Assembly (NCBI RefSeq): GCF_003586445.1
Contig: NZ_CP030028.1
Location: forward strand, 4,964,826-5,028,825
Direction: 5' to 3'
Source: Bacillus sp. Y1
Lineage (GTDB): Bacteria; Bacillota; Bacilli; Bacillales; Cytobacillaceae
Length of the DNA stretch: 64,000 nucleotides
In this document: positions 34,960 to 46,248 of the stretch, piece after piece
Numbering within the stretch: the stretch's first letter is position 1
Layout of the letters: each line of letters opens with the position of its first letter
Program-made: the position numbers and the translations under genes
Notes under the pieces: model-generated
Databases searched by the model: none
What the model saw: the letters and a program-made list of their open reading frames with translations, nothing else
What the model was told of the DNA's origin: nothing

Positions 34960-36435
34960 TTATCTATTTACATAATTTAGAGGGTTTTCTAAACTACCAT
35001 TCTTATAAACTTCAAAGTGAAGATGGACACCTGTTGAATCTCCAGTTGAACCCATCACACCAATAGCTGACCCCTTAACAACTGTTTGGCCAACACTTAC
35101 ACTAATCGAAGCTAAATGAGCATAAACGGTACGCATCCCGTTATTATGGTCAATGACAATCTTGTTTCCATACCCGCCATCATACCCAGCAGATACGACT
35201 GTTCCATTGTCAGCAGCTTTAATGGTTCCACTGCTAGGACGTGCAATATCTATACCTTTATGTTGTTTGCCCCATCTAAATCCCATTTGGCTGGAGACAT
35301 ACCCTCCATTTGCAGGCCATACAAGGGACCCGTCACCACGAGATGGTACAACCTTTGTTCCTTTTCTAACAATATAATTAACAGGTTCTTGAAGGATCTT
35401 TTCGCTCGTAACCTCTTGAGCTACACGGATTCCGTTTTGCTCGGAGACTTTATATGTTACTTCGCGAGCCCCATCTTTCCCCTCTTGTTCTACTTTTGTA
35501 TCACCTTTATACATGGTTTCATCTTCTATTACTTGATTAGCAAATGCGATTGTTTCCTTTTTTGCCTCTTCCTTCACTACTACTACTTGAAGAAGGGGTT
35601 GTAGGAAGGTTACATTCAATTCTTGCCCAATCTTTAACACACTATCTTCTGTCATCCCAGGGTTAATGGATAATAATTGTGCAATTTCCATTCCATGTGC
35701 TGAGGCGATTCCACCTAACACATCTCCCTCTTTCACAGAGTATTTCTTTTCTTCTAATGTACCCTTAGTTAAAAAGTTAACTGCTTCCTCAACAGTTAGT
35801 ATTTTATCTGGAGTAACTTTTTCTACATTTTGTGAAACTTCTTTTGTGAATGAAACGTCTAATAGACGAACTTCATTTTCCTTTAGAGAAGGTAATACCA
35901 CTTCAGGAGTTGCCTTACGAGTTTCCAACTCTGTTAGTTGCTCCTGTGTTACATACTTTAGCTTCAATGCATTTAACACCTGGCCCGCCTCTGCTTCACT
36001 ATTTAAGTAAGCCACAGCTTTTCCATCAAGGACTAATGCTGAAGCATTTGCTTGAACGGCCAGTTTACTTTGGATGATTTCTGCAACTTCTTCGTCATTT
36101 GTTTTAGCACTAGAACTAAATACTTGCTCTGAAACATATGTAAGTTGTGAATCAACTGCTAAATCGACATTTGTATATGATTGCTTAAACTCTTCTACTT
36201 TTTCATCTAAAATATCTTGAACCACTTCTTTGTCAGAAACAGTACCAACATATTCTTTATTCATATATACATAGTATACTGTGCTTAATTTAGAGCCACT
36301 AGCAGATGCAGTACTTACACCAAATGTAAGTGCTCCTAATGCCATTGCTGATATAGCTGCCAATTTTATTGTAGGTTTTAGACTATTAGATGTGTTGATC
36401 GTTAGTTCGGAAAGTCTCTTATTGAAAAAACCCAT
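34960..36435 (-). CDS. M23 cell-wall endopeptidase with LysM and G5 domains
   Basis: A 491-aa exported peptidoglycan hydrolase. A hydrophobic stretch ending STASASG (about 27-47) looks like a signal peptide. A LysM domain follows (about 228-277, YSVKEGDVLGGIASAHG), then a G5 domain (about 285-355). The C-terminal M23 (LytM) domain (about 368-488) has metal ligands in HKGIDIA and HLHFEV. It should cut peptide crosslinks. It lies directly upstream of walR. A WalR-box-like site lies upstream of the gene, in line with WalR control of such hydrolases. Confidence 0.9.
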   Translation of the reverse strand: MGFFNKRLSELTINTSNSLKPTIKLAAISAMALGALTFGVSTASASGSKLSTVYYVYMNKEYVGTVSDKEVVQDILDEKVEEFKQSYTNVDLAVDSQLTYVSEQVFSSSAKTNDEEVAEIIQSKLAVQANASALVLDGKAVAYLNSEAEAGQVLNALKLKYVTQEQLTELETRKATPEVVLPSLKENEVRLLDVSFTKEVSQNVEKVTPDKILTVEEAVNFLTKGTLEEKKYSVKEGDVLGGIASAHGMEIAQLLSINPGMTEDSVLKIGQELNVTFLQPLLQVVVVKEEAKKETIAFANQVIEDETMYKGDTKVEQEGKDGAREVTYKVSEQNGIRVAQEVTSEKILQEPVNYIVRKGTKVVPSRGDGSLVWPANGGYVSSQMGFRWGKQHKGIDIARPSSGTIKAADNGTVVSAGYDGGYGNKIVIDHNNGMRTVYAHLASISVSVGQTVVKGSAIGVMGSTGDSTGVHLHFEVYKNGSLENPLNYVNR

Positions 36436-36753
36436 TCTCTAATCCTCCTAGACTAGCGCAACAAAACACTTTTAGTGCTTTTAACTCTTTTATTTTTATA
36501 TTATTGCATAATAAGACTTCTTTACTTTACCATAAATAAGCCATTAAGAGTTTACTAGCACCTGATATGTAACACAAATGTATAATTAATGACATTATAT
36601 TACAAAAGCTAGTCGAATGAATAGAATGATATCCTGCGTTGGTTTCCCAGCAAAACATTGATATATCAGCTTTTCCAAAAGAAACGCTTTCATTTTCCAG
36701 AAAAATCACTGAGACTATTTTCGACAAATTTCTTGGAAGAAATTTACTTGAAT

Positions 36754-36770
36754 ATTACATCTCTGTAACA
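36754..36770 (-). promoter_or_regulatory. WalR-box-like site upstream of the M23 peptidase gene
   Basis: TGTTAC-AGAGA-TGTAAT on the - strand fits the TGTWAH-N5-TGTWAH WalR consensus fully. It lies about 320 bp before the start codon, which is far; an imperfect + strand copy (TGTAAC-ACAAA-TGTATA) occurs near 36569. The remaining 36436-36812 interval shows no gene. Confidence 0.45.
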
Positions 36771-36812
36771 AAAAAGAGGAATTTGTCATAGGACAAACTC
36801 CTCTTTCATAGA

Positions 36813-36885
36813 TGGCTCAGGACGGAATCGAACCGCCGACACAAGGATTTTCAGTCCTTTGCTCTACCGACTGAGCTACTGAGCC
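36813..36885 (-). tRNA. tRNA-Phe (GAA)
   Basis: A 73-nt cloverleaf. Acceptor GGCTCAG / CTGAGCC, D-arm with GCTCAGTCGGTAGAGC, anticodon loop CTGAAAA (GAA) and T-arm GGCGGTTCGATTCCGTC. The 3' CCA is not encoded. Confidence 0.97.
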
Positions 36886-36983
36886 GTATTTATTATTTAA
36901 CCCTAGATATGTATTACTCTGTCCTTCGTCCCGATTTTTCAAATCGGTACGCTGGATGTCTTTCCTTTGTAGCTTATTCATCG

Positions 36984-37009
36984 TGCTCTACCAACTGAGC
37001 TACTGAGCC
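36984..37009 (-). pseudogene. Truncated tRNA-Phe copy (5' half)
   Basis: GGCTCAGTAGCTCAGTTGGT and the rest of the D-arm to AGAGCA match the tRNA-Phe gene next door, as does the upstream flank AATAC. Similarity ends at the D-stem, with no anticodon or T arm after it. Confidence 0.85.
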
Positions 37010-37073
37010 GTATTTATGTATGTATTTATAAAAATTCCAACCTCTTGCTTTTGAAGAGATTGGAATAGTGTGA

Positions 37074-37145
37074 TGACCCCTACGGGATTCGAACCCGTGT
37101 TACCGCCGTGAAAGGGCGGTGTCTTAACCGCTTGACCAAGGGGCC
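37074..37145 (-). tRNA. tRNA-Glu (TTC)
   Basis: A 72-nt cloverleaf. Acceptor GGCCCCT / AGGGGTC, anticodon loop CTTTCAC (TTC), T-arm ACGGGTTCGAATCCCGT. CCA is not encoded. Confidence 0.97.
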
Positions 37146-37239
37146 ATATGCTTATTCGACATATTATGACGACGTTTTTTATATTAGCATAATAGCTTTA
37201 TAGTTTGCAATATGTTTTTATAAAAAAAATCATTTTACT

Positions 37240-37276
37240 TAAATAAAATATTCGCCACTACGATTAGTGGCGAATA
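37240..37276 (-). terminator. Terminator of purA
   Basis: ATTCGCCACTA-ATCG-TAGTGGCGAAT then ATTTTATTT on the - strand. Confidence 0.85.
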
Positions 37277-37291
37277 TTGAGATTAAATTGA

Positions 37292-38665
<1,374 letters not shown>

Positions 38666-38670
38666 TCAAT

Positions 38671-38716
38671 AAAACCCGAACGATTTTTGTAAGATTAATA
38701 TTTTTTGTTCGTAATT
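38671..38716 (-). promoter_or_regulatory. Pair of inverted PurR boxes upstream of purA
   Basis: AAAACCCGAACGATT (38671-38685) and the inverted TTTTTTGTTCGTAATT (38701-38716) share the CGAAC core of the B. subtilis PurBox and its usual inverted arrangement about 90-130 bp before the purA start. Confidence 0.75.
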
Positions 38717-38734
38717 AATTCTTTTTTCATAGAA

Positions 38735-38763
38735 AAAAGACTAGCCTGTTTAGCTAGTCTTTT
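38735..38763 (-). terminator. Terminator of the replicative helicase operon
   Basis: AAGACTAGC / GCTAGTCTT arms, followed on the - strand by TTTTTTC. Confidence 0.85.
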
Positions 38764-38777
38764 ATTATTCTAATCTA

Positions 38778-40142
38778 TTAAGCTCCAGGTGGAACTCCAT
38801 TATCATCAAAACGCCGCTCCAAGTTAACAAACTTATTATATTCTTTCACAAAAGCTAATGATACGGTTCCAGTCGGACCATTACGCTGTTTCGCAATAAT
38901 GATTTCAATAATATTTTTACTTTCTGATTCACGATCATAATAATCATCACGATATAAGAAAGCTATAACATCGGCATCCTGCTCAATACTTCCGGATTCA
39001 CGAATATCTGACATCATTGGACGCTTATCTTGACGCTGCTCTACCCCACGGGAGAGCTGTGATAAGGCTATTACAGGCACTTTAAGCTCACGAGCTAATG
39101 CCTTTAAGGAACGAGAGATTTCTGATACTTCTTGCTGACGGTTCTCGCCAGAGCGACCACTTCCTAATATTAGCTGCAAGTAATCAATCAGAATCATACC
39201 TAGGCCATGCTCCTGCTTTAATCGGCGGCACTTCGAACGAATATCTGTAATTCTTACCCCTGGGGTATCGTCGATAAAGATTCCTGCATTCGATAGGCTT
39301 CCCATTGCCATAGTAAGCTTGCCCCAGTCCTCATCTGTTAATGAACCCGTTCTAAGCCTTTGTGCATCAATATTTCCTTCTGCACAAAGCAAACGCATCA
39401 CAAGCTGTTCAGCACCCATCTCGAGACTAAAAATAGCAATATTTTCACCGGTTTTTGATGCGACGTTTTGCGCAATATTTAAGGCAAAGGCTGTTTTACC
39501 AACGGATGGACGTGCTCCTACAATGATCAAATCATTCCGTTGAAACCCTGCTGTCATACGGTCGAGCTCTGAGAAACCTGTTGCTAAACCCGTTACTTCA
39601 CCCACGCGGTTATTCATGACTTCAATATTGTCATATGTTCGGACAAGAACGTCCTTTATATTATGAAAAGCACCCGCATTTTTTCGTCCGGATACTTCTA
39701 AAATACTTTTCTCTGCTTCTCCTAACAAAACCTCAACTTCGTCTTCACGCGTATAACCATCTGTAGCAATGGTGGTTGCGGTACGGATCAATCGTCGAAG
39801 CAATGATTTTTCCTCAACTATCTTAGCATAGTATTCTATATTAGCAGCTGTCGGAACTGAACCAGCTAATTCACTTAAATAGCTTACACCACCAGTATCT
39901 TCAAGGAGCTTCGCAGCTGAAAGCTCTTCTGTTACTGTTATTAAATCAACAGCTTTTCCTTTGTCGCTCAGCTGTAACATCATTTGGAAAATTTTCTGAT
40001 GCGCCGCTCGATAAAAGTCATCAGGAATTAATATTTCTGAAGCCATTGTAAGAGAAGATGGTTCTAAAAATATCGCACCTAAAACCGCCTGCTCAGCCTC
40101 TATATTTTGAGGAGGGAGACGGTCAGCATATAAATCATTCAT
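38778..40142 (-). CDS. dnaB: Replicative DNA helicase
   Basis: Hexameric helicase unwinding DNA at the fork (called DnaC in B. subtilis). The N-terminal primase-interacting domain spans about 1-150 (PPQNIEAEQAVLGAIF at the start). The RecA-like motor has Walker A GARPSVGKTAF near 206, Walker B ILIDYLQL near 310 and the DIRESGSIEQDAD motif near 380. Length 454 aa matches. It lies downstream of rplI, in the usual bacilli order yybS-gdpP-rplI-dnaC. Confidence 0.96.
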   Translation of the reverse strand: MNDLYADRLPPQNIEAEQAVLGAIFLEPSSLTMASEILIPDDFYRAAHQKIFQMMLQLSDKGKAVDLITVTEELSAAKLLEDTGGVSYLSELAGSVPTAANIEYYAKIVEEKSLLRRLIRTATTIATDGYTREDEVEVLLGEAEKSILEVSGRKNAGAFHNIKDVLVRTYDNIEVMNNRVGEVTGLATGFSELDRMTAGFQRNDLIIVGARPSVGKTAFALNIAQNVASKTGENIAIFSLEMGAEQLVMRLLCAEGNIDAQRLRTGSLTDEDWGKLTMAMGSLSNAGIFIDDTPGVRITDIRSKCRRLKQEHGLGMILIDYLQLILGSGRSGENRQQEVSEISRSLKALARELKVPVIALSQLSRGVEQRQDKRPMMSDIRESGSIEQDADVIAFLYRDDYYDRESESKNIIEIIIAKQRNGPTGTVSLAFVKEYNKFVNLERRFDDNGVPPGA

Positions 40143-40271
40143 TTATAGTAACCTCCCTTTGCTTTCCTAGAGGATATGATGAAAACTAGAAAAAATGTGA
40201 CCAGAAAAACGGGCCACATTTTATTTGCTACTCTATTTTATCATGAATAAACCGAAATGGAACTTCCAAAT

Positions 40272-40721
40272 TTAGTTTACTTCTTTTACGTGTACATTTA
40301 ACGTAGCTTGAACTTCGGTATGAAGCTTTACTGGTACTTTTGTATAACCTAAAGCACGGATTGCATCTTCTAGTTCAATTTTACGCTTGTCAATTTTAAT
40401 ATTATGCTTTTTTTGCAGCTCTTCTGCAATTTGCTTACTAGTGATAGAACCAAAAAGTCGTCCGCCTTCACCAGCTTTTGCACTTAATTCTACTGTGATT
40501 TTTTCAATCGTTTCTTTTAGTTTTTTTGCTTCAGCAAGCTCTTCTGCAGCTAGCTTCTCTTGCTTTTTTTTCTGGCCCTCAAGGGTACTAACATTGGTTG
40601 AATTCGCTTCTACTGCAAGTCCTTGTTTAATCAAGAAGTTTTGTGCGTACCCATCGGCAACATTTTTTACTTCGCCTTTTTTTCCTTTTCCTTTAACATC
40701 CTTCAAAAAAATCACTTTCAT
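40272..40721 (-). CDS. rplI: Ribosomal protein L9
   Basis: A 149-aa 50S subunit protein. The N-terminal [20 protein letters not shown] signature, long connecting helix rich in Lys/Glu/Ala (about 40-75) and C-terminal domain are all present. Its ATG overlaps the gdpP stop by 4 nt. Confidence 0.97.
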   Translation of the reverse strand: MKVIFLKDVKGKGKKGEVKNVADGYAQNFLIKQGLAVEANSTNVSTLEGQKKKQEKLAAEELAEAKKLKETIEKITVELSAKAGEGGRLFGSITSKQIAEELQKKHNIKIDKRKIELEDAIRALGYTKVPVKLHTEVQATLNVHVKEVN

Positions 40722-42691
40722 TCTTTCTTTCTCCCTTCCGTATACTCGTGAATGGCCGTTTGCAGTCTTTCTTCCGCTTCCTCAATCGTTACATCAGTCA
40801 GCTGTGTTGCTGCATTTGTTAAATGGCCTCCACCACCTAGATTCTCCATAATAATTTGGACGTTCACGTCACCCAACGATCTAGCACTAATGCCAACTGT
40901 TTGATCTGATCGCTTCGAAATAACAAATGACGCTTGAATTCCATCCATCGTCAGCAGGGTATCTGCCGTTTGTGCAATTAAAATTTGGTCAATAATCTGC
41001 GTGTTATTACCTTTTGCAATGGCGACCCCTTTTTTGAAAAAATAAACCGTTTCGATTAATTTAGCACGCTTTAAGAACGAATCAACATCTTCTTTCAAAA
41101 ACTTTTGCACAAGAACCGTGTCGGCCCCTTGACCTCTTAAATACGAAGCAGCATCAAAGGTTCTAGCTCCTGTACGTAGTGTAAAGCTTTTTGTATCAAC
41201 AATAATACCAGCTAAAAGAGCTGTTGCTTCAAGCATATCAATCTTACCACGTTTTGGCTGATATTCTAATAACTCGGTAACGAGCTCTGCTGTTGAGGAC
41301 GCATATGGCTCCATATAAACGAGTAGTGGACTTTGAATGAACTCTTCTCCTCGTCTATGATGGTCAATAACCACAACATGGTCAATTTTTGATAATAAAC
41401 GCTCTTCAATAACTAATGAAGGTTTATGTGTATCAACAACCACTAACAGAGTGTCCTCCGTTGCAAGCTCTAGAGCCTGCTCTGGTGTAACGAATTTTTC
41501 AAACAATGATTCATGCTTTTTGATCTCTTCTAATAACCTTTGAACACCTGTATCAATATCGTTTGGATTTAAGACGATATACGCATCACGTTCATTCATT
41601 TGAGCAACCTTTTGGATACCTATTGAAGCTCCAATAGCGTCCATATCCGGACTTTTATGCCCCATAATGATAACCTTGTCGCTTTCTGTGACAAGTTCCT
41701 TAAGAGCATGCGAAATGACCCTAGCACGTACTCTTGTCCGTTTTTCAACTGGATTCGTCTTTCCACCAAAAAACTTAACCTTACCATTTGTTAACTTAAT
41801 CGCTACCTGGTCACCACCACGACCTAGCGCTAAATCAAGACTAGATTGTGCTAATGAGCCTAACTCTGGTAGGGACGATACACCAGAACCTACTCCAATA
41901 CTCAAGGTTAATGGGACATTTTGCTTTGAAGTCGTTTCTCTCACGTCATCAAGGACAGAAAACTTTCCTTTCTCGAGCAGCTGTAAGATATTTTCATTGA
42001 ATACAGCAATGAAGCGTTCAGAGGTAATTCTTTTTAGGAAGACTCCATTTTCCTGTGCCCACTTATTTAAAATGGATGTAACAAGATTATTCAAACTACT
42101 TCTTGTCTGATCTTCCATCCCTTGCGTTAATTCATCATAATTATCTAAGAAAATAATAGCAATGACGGTTCGTTCATCTTCATATAACTTTTCAATTTCT
42201 GTTTGTTCAGTTACATCAAAGAAGTACAGGAGCCTTTCCTCTGGACGGTGAATGACTCTAAATTTACGATCATGAATCGTGATGATTTCTGTTTCAACAT
42301 CTTGCTTGATTAAAGGAATAAGTGATTCGCCGACATCATAGAGTGACCTACCAACAAGTGTATCCTCTTCAAAGCATGAAGCTAAGAACGGGTTCGTCCA
42401 CTCAATATAGTAGTCATCATTAATTAACATAATACCAATTGGCATTTCCATGAGCGCTTCCTCGCCCACTTTTTTCACTCGATAGGATAATGTAGTTATG
42501 TATTCTTCCATTTCTTTTCTTTGCTTTCTTTCAAGCTGAAACATATAGAAAAAGGGAAGGAATGCTACTATTAATCCGATTAAGCCTAGTAACCAATTGT
42601 ACAAAGCAATTAATCCGAGAAGCACCACTGTTATGGCAATTAATGCGTAGATGGGGTAGCGAATCGATCGCTTTTCTAGATAAGAAGGCAT
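40718..42691 (-). CDS. gdpP: Cyclic-di-AMP phosphodiesterase GdpP
   Basis: It degrades the second messenger c-di-AMP. Two N-terminal membrane segments (about 10-50), a degenerate PAS domain (about 80-170) and a degenerate GGDEF domain (about 175-300) precede the catalytic DHH/DHHA1 part. Motifs [13 protein letters not shown] near 345, VVDTHK near 418 and VIDHHRRG near 442 supply the metal ligands; GGGGH near 620 belongs to DHHA1. Length 657 aa. ATG 42691 has GGGAG at 8 nt and is preferred over GTG 42706. Confidence 0.95.
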   Translation of the reverse strand: MPSYLEKRSIRYPIYALIAITVVLLGLIALYNWLLGLIGLIVAFLPFFYMFQLERKQRKEMEEYITTLSYRVKKVGEEALMEMPIGIMLINDDYYIEWTNPFLASCFEEDTLVGRSLYDVGESLIPLIKQDVETEIITIHDRKFRVIHRPEERLLYFFDVTEQTEIEKLYEDERTVIAIIFLDNYDELTQGMEDQTRSSLNNLVTSILNKWAQENGVFLKRITSERFIAVFNENILQLLEKGKFSVLDDVRETTSKQNVPLTLSIGVGSGVSSLPELGSLAQSSLDLALGRGGDQVAIKLTNGKVKFFGGKTNPVEKRTRVRARVISHALKELVTESDKVIIMGHKSPDMDAIGASIGIQKVAQMNERDAYIVLNPNDIDTGVQRLLEEIKKHESLFEKFVTPEQALELATEDTLLVVVDTHKPSLVIEERLLSKIDHVVVIDHHRRGEEFIQSPLLVYMEPYASSTAELVTELLEYQPKRGKIDMLEATALLAGIIVDTKSFTLRTGARTFDAASYLRGQGADTVLVQKFLKEDVDSFLKRAKLIETVYFFKKGVAIAKGNNTQIIDQILIAQTADTLLTMDGIQASFVISKRSDQTVGISARSLGDVNVQIIMENLGGGGHLTNAATQLTDVTIEEAEERLQTAIHEYTEGRKKE

Positions 42692-42719
42692 AATTTCAGC
42701 TCCCACACAGTAGTGTATT

Positions 42720-43658
42720 TTATTGATTCTTTATCCTCTTTCTTAAATCAAAGCCTAAATCAATTATACCTAATATCCGTACAATATAAAGTAGTTGTGG
42801 AAATAACAAGACACCAATTGTGAACATTATTGGCACTACCCTTGGAAACTTCTTTGCATTACTAAAGTAATAAATGAAAGCCAAACCTTGTAAAACCATT
42901 AACCATTGGAGCAAGAAGGCGATATTTACAATTGCCATAAAAGCAAAACTTCCCTCTTCAGGGTTAAATATCATCGAAGCAATAATGGAAAATAAGTAGA
43001 TCCATAAAATACTTTTTGGCAACTGAAGGTTACGAAAAGGCTTCCAATTCGTAATTTCAACTTGAAAACGTTTTGCTATAGGAAAACTTACTAGTTGAAT
43101 AAAGAACACTGCAAGAAAAGCAGCCATAACAAACAAGGTTGGTTTTAAAAACCTTCCCGCCTCTATTCCAGCAAGCAATTCTTCCATCTGCTTCTCATTG
43201 GGAGTTTGTCCTAATGATTCCATGATTGAAAGGGAAGATTCTAAGGAAGCTTTGGTTGCTGCTATCGTTTCATCAATAAAGTCGATTTGAAAAAAAGCGA
43301 CTGAAATAGCATAGGTCAACACAATAGTTAATAGAAAGGCTATGGAGCCACCAAAGTAAGTCGCTTCCCTACTTTTCTTCTCTCTTATAAAGTCCCCCAT
43401 CACTAAGCCTGTTAGACCAAAGGTAATGGCTACCGGGATGGCAAATACTGTTCCTACAATAAGTGATAGTAAAATGGAAGCAACAAAAAACACTAGCATA
43501 CTTTTGCGATCATTTTTATACGCAAAAAGAATAAAAGGTAATCCCAAGAACAAGTTGGTTACCATCCCTAATAGGGGCATATACGTTGTTAACAAAAGAA
43601 GAGCTGCATAAATAGCTAGTAACAAAGCTCCTGTTGTTAACTGTCGAACATTATTCAA
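42720..43658 (-). CDS. yybS: YybS-like DUF2232 membrane protein
   Basis: A 312-aa integral membrane protein with about eight hydrophobic segments, matching the DUF2232 family (YybS). It resembles S components of vitamin transporters in overall look, but no function is established. It starts at TTG 43658 with GAGGTGAG upstream. Position between rpsR and gdpP is conserved in bacilli. Confidence 0.88.
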   Translation of the reverse strand: MNNVRQLTTGALLLAIYAALLLLTTYMPLLGMVTNLFLGLPFILFAYKNDRKSMLVFFVASILLSLIVGTVFAIPVAITFGLTGLVMGDFIREKKSREATYFGGSIAFLLTIVLTYAISVAFFQIDFIDETIAATKASLESSLSIMESLGQTPNEKQMEELLAGIEAGRFLKPTLFVMAAFLAVFFIQLVSFPIAKRFQVEITNWKPFRNLQLPKSILWIYLFSIIASMIFNPEEGSFAFMAIVNIAFLLQWLMVLQGLAFIYYFSNAKKFPRVVPIMFTIGVLLFPQLLYIVRILGIIDLGFDLRKRIKNQ

Positions 43659-43745
43659 TCTCTCACCTCATTTAATTGCATCACTTCTATTTTATCTAGT
43701 TCTAGAGATGGATTCAACTCATACAGATTCGTTGCCAAAGTTAAG

Positions 43746-43776
43746 AATAAAAAAAGACACCACTATGGGTGTCTTT
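43746..43776 (-). terminator. Terminator of rpsF-ssb-rpsR
   Basis: AAAGACACC-CATA-GTGGTGTCTTT then TTTTATTC on the - strand. Confidence 0.88.
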
Positions 43777-43785
43777 CTCCGTCCA

Positions 43786-44031
43786 TTATTCACCAGTAAC
43801 GTATGGTAGTAATGCCATAGTACGTGAACGCTTGATAGCAACTGTTAATTTACGTTGGTATTTAGCGTTTGTACCTGTTACACGACGAGGTAAGATTTTA
43901 CCACGTTCTGAGATGAATTTTTTAAGAAGATCTACATCTTTGTAATCGATATGAGTGATTCCGTTTGCTGTAAAGAAGCAAACTTTACGACGCTTTGCGC
44001 GTCCACCTCTACGTCCTCCGCCCATTGCCAT
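43786..44031 (-). CDS. rpsR: Ribosomal protein S18
   Basis: An 81-aa 30S subunit protein that pairs with S6. [28 protein letters not shown] is the family core; the N-terminus is Gly/Arg rich. AGGAGGG lies 8 nt before ATG 44031. Last gene of rpsF-ssb-rpsR. Confidence 0.97.
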   Translation of the reverse strand: MAMGGGRRGGRAKRRKVCFFTANGITHIDYKDVDLLKKFISERGKILPRRVTGTNAKYQRKLTVAIKRSRTMALLPYVTGE

Positions 44032-44075
44032 GAGTATTTCCCTCCTTTTATAATAGATATCATATTTTCAAGGAT

Positions 44076-44597
44076 TTAGAATGGTAGATCATCATCAGAA
44101 ATGTCGATTTGACCACCATCATTTGCAAATGGATCTTCATCCATTCTTGTAAAACCTTGATTATTATTATTGTTGTTTCTATATGGTTGATTCTGATTGT
44201 TATTCCCGTATGGTGAAGCTTCTCTTTGCCCTCCGAAGCCTCCTGCGTTTCCGCCAGGAGCAGAACCACCAGAAGCACCTCTTGGCTCCAAGAATTGAAC
44301 ACTTTCAGCTAATACTTCAGTGACATATACTCGCTTACCATCTTGTCCATCATAGCTGCGTGTTTGAACACGACCATCTACGCCAGCAAGACTGCCTTTT
44401 TTCAAGAAGTTTGCTACGTTTTCTGCAGGTTTACGCCAAATCACACAGTTGATGAAATCTGCTTCTCTTTCTCCTTGCTGATTCGTAAAAGCACGATTGA
44501 CTGCAAGTGTAAAAGTAGCCACAGGAACCCCATTTGGTGTATAGCGTAATTCAGGATCTTTCGTCAACCGACCGACTAGAACAACACGATTCATCAT
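44076..44597 (-). CDS. ssb: Single-stranded DNA-binding protein
   Basis: It coats single-stranded DNA in replication and repair. The OB-fold covers about 1-108 ([19 protein letters not shown] at the start). A Gly/Asn/Gln-rich linker (about 110-160) leads to the acidic partner-binding tip DISDDDLPF. Length is 173 aa. ATG 44597 with GGGGG at 9-10 nt is chosen; the frame runs on to TTG 44606 without support. Confidence 0.97.
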   Translation of the reverse strand: MMNRVVLVGRLTKDPELRYTPNGVPVATFTLAVNRAFTNQQGEREADFINCVIWRKPAENVANFLKKGSLAGVDGRVQTRSYDGQDGKRVYVTEVLAESVQFLEPRGASGGSAPGGNAGGFGGQREASPYGNNNQNQPYRNNNNNNQGFTRMDEDPFANDGGQIDISDDDLPF

Positions 44598-44627
44598 CAG
44601 AATCAACCCCCTTTCTTCTACGTCTAA

Positions 44628-44643
44628 TGTTTCACGTGAAACA
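44628..44643. promoter_or_regulatory. parS site between rpsF and ssb
   Basis: TGTTTCACGTGAAACA, perfect palindrome, in the 72-bp gap between rpsF and ssb and so inside the operon transcript. Confidence 0.92.
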
Positions 44644-44669
44644 TCAAAATTAGAAGTGCTTATCTATTC

Positions 44670-44957
44670 TTATTTTTCGTCTCTAGTAACCATGTGGCGG
44701 ATAATATCTTCGCTGATTTTAGCTAAGCGAGAGAATTCTTCCACTGCAGCTGCATCAGAGTTAACTTTTACAAGTTGGTAGTAGCCATCACGGAAATCAT
44801 TGATTTCGTATGCAAGACGACGCTTACCCCACTCTTTTGCTTCAGTAAGTTCCGCACCATTATCAGTTAAGATAGTGTTGAAACGCTCAACTAAGGCTTT
44901 TTTAGCCTCATCTTCAATGTTTGGGCGGATGATGTACATAATTTCGTACGCTCTCAT
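44670..44957 (-). CDS. rpsF: Ribosomal protein S6
   Basis: A 95-aa 30S protein that binds S18. [20 protein letters not shown] and the [11 protein letters not shown] core are typical. ATG 44957 has AAAGGAGGTG at 7 nt. The leader contains GCCCAATTGGGCCGTTT, which may belong to an S6:S18 autoregulatory hairpin with its CCG motif; this is tentative. Confidence 0.97.
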   Translation of the reverse strand: MRAYEIMYIIRPNIEDEAKKALVERFNTILTDNGAELTEAKEWGKRRLAYEINDFRDGYYQLVKVNSDAAAVEEFSRLAKISEDIIRHMVTRDEK

Positions 44958-45027
44958 CACGTTCACCTCCTTTTGGTCTAAACGGCCCAATTGGGCAAGG
45001 AGCAATATTCATTACTCACAAGAAGAA

Positions 45028-45056
45028 ATTATATCATAGTAAGAAACGAAACACAA
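45028..45056 (-). promoter_or_regulatory. Sigma-A promoter of rpsF-ssb-rpsR
   Basis: TTGTGT (45051-45056), 17-bp spacer, perfect TATAAT (45028-45033) on the - strand. Confidence 0.8.
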
Positions 45057-45085
45057 GGTTAGATTGAAGGTCACATTGATTACCG

Positions 45086-46237
45086 TTAAGCATTCTTTTT
45101 TAAAGTTACTAACTTTTGCTTAATCGTTCGTTTACACTCATTGATTAAATCGTCGAAGATTCCTTCCCATGTTTGCTTTAGTGCATATTCTCTTGCATTT
45201 TTCCCCATGATGAGCCTACTAACTTTATTAGTGAGTACTTGTTCCGTCTGCTTAATAAAATCCTGGTAATCGCTAGCCTTACATATCTTTCCGGTTTTGT
45301 TATGCTCTACAATTCCACTTACTCCTCCACGATTAGAGACAATTGCAGGAGTTCCACTAGCAAGTGCCTCTAGTACAACGTTCCCAAATGTTTCTGTTTG
45401 AGATGGAAATACGAATAAATCACTAGCTGCATAACAAGAAGCCAGTTCATTCCCACTTAAATACCCCGTCATTGATATATTTGTGCTCTCGCTTGAAAGA
45501 CTAGATATCTCCTCAAAACAAGGACCATCCCCTACAATTAACCAATGGACGCTTTCTTTCCACTTTTTCGAGAAATGTTCAATGATTTTTTGTAATGTTG
45601 ATAGGTCTTTTTCTGGTGCAAGTCTTCCTACATAAAGAAGAATATAAGGAGCTTTTATATTATATTTCTCTCGAATGTTGACCGTTTGGTTAGAAGGACG
45701 AAAAAGTGAGCAGTCTACCCCTCTCGACCATATAGATAAATTAGTGAAGCCTTTTGTTTGGAGATGCGTAAACGTCTCCTTGGAGGGAACAAAAATTCGT
45801 TCTGAGGAAGAGTAAAACCATTTTAAATATCTCCACAGAATAGGAGAGATCCAACTCAGCTTGTAATAATCCAGATACTGATCAAAATGTGTGTGATAAG
45901 AGGAAATGATAGGTATATTCAATTTTTTAGCTGCATGGGAGCCTAGTACTCCCATCGTTAAAGGCGTAGCCACGTGGATAAAGTCTGGAGAAAATACTTG
46001 TACTCGCTCAAGGATGGTATTCGGCAGAGCCAATGCTGTTCGACATTCTGGGTAGATAAAAAAAGGAATACTCATAAATTGGTGAACATAGGGGTACGTA
46101 TTACTCCCCTCCAGCTCAGGTGCAAATATTTCTACGGTATGCCCTTTTTGTAGTAGGTAATCAGAGTATCTTTTCAATGACTTTGCTACACCGTTTACTT
46201 GCGGAAAAAATGTGTCAGTAAAAATAGCTATTCTCAA
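45086..46237 (-). CDS. GT4-family glycosyltransferase
   Basis: A 383-aa GT-B glycosyltransferase. The N-terminal half has TDTFFPQVNGVAKSL and SSYHTHFDQYLDYY; the C-terminal half has YVGRLAPEKDL, DLFVFPSQTETFGNVVLEALASGTP with the E-x7-E motif, and GVSGIVEHNKTG. It resembles mannosyl- or glucosyltransferases acting on diacylglycerol or phosphoinositide lipids (MgtA/DgdA-like), but the donor and acceptor are unknown. TTG 46237 has GGGGGG at 6 nt, 11 nt after the PAP2 stop; an earlier TTG at 46267 overlaps that gene. It forms a pair with the PAP2 lipid phosphatase. Confidence 0.85.
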   Translation of the reverse strand: MRIAIFTDTFFPQVNGVAKSLKRYSDYLLQKGHTVEIFAPELEGSNTYPYVHQFMSIPFFIYPECRTALALPNTILERVQVFSPDFIHVATPLTMGVLGSHAAKKLNIPIISSYHTHFDQYLDYYKLSWISPILWRYLKWFYSSSERIFVPSKETFTHLQTKGFTNLSIWSRGVDCSLFRPSNQTVNIREKYNIKAPYILLYVGRLAPEKDLSTLQKIIEHFSKKWKESVHWLIVGDGPCFEEISSLSSESTNISMTGYLSGNELASCYAASDLFVFPSQTETFGNVVLEALASGTPAIVSNRGGVSGIVEHNKTGKICKASDYQDFIKQTEQVLTNKVSRLIMGKNAREYALKQTWEGIFDDLINECKRTIKQKLVTLKKNA

Positions 46238-46248
46238 ACTGATCCCCC

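Noticed and set aside
36527..36727. 66-codon - frame upstream of the M23 peptidase
   Set aside because: TTG start without ribosome site in an A/T-rich regulatory region.
38860..38880. Another GATACGGTTC like the rlmH end
   Set aside because: Lies in dnaB coding sequence and matches only ten bases, without the TATCATAA core context and T-tract.
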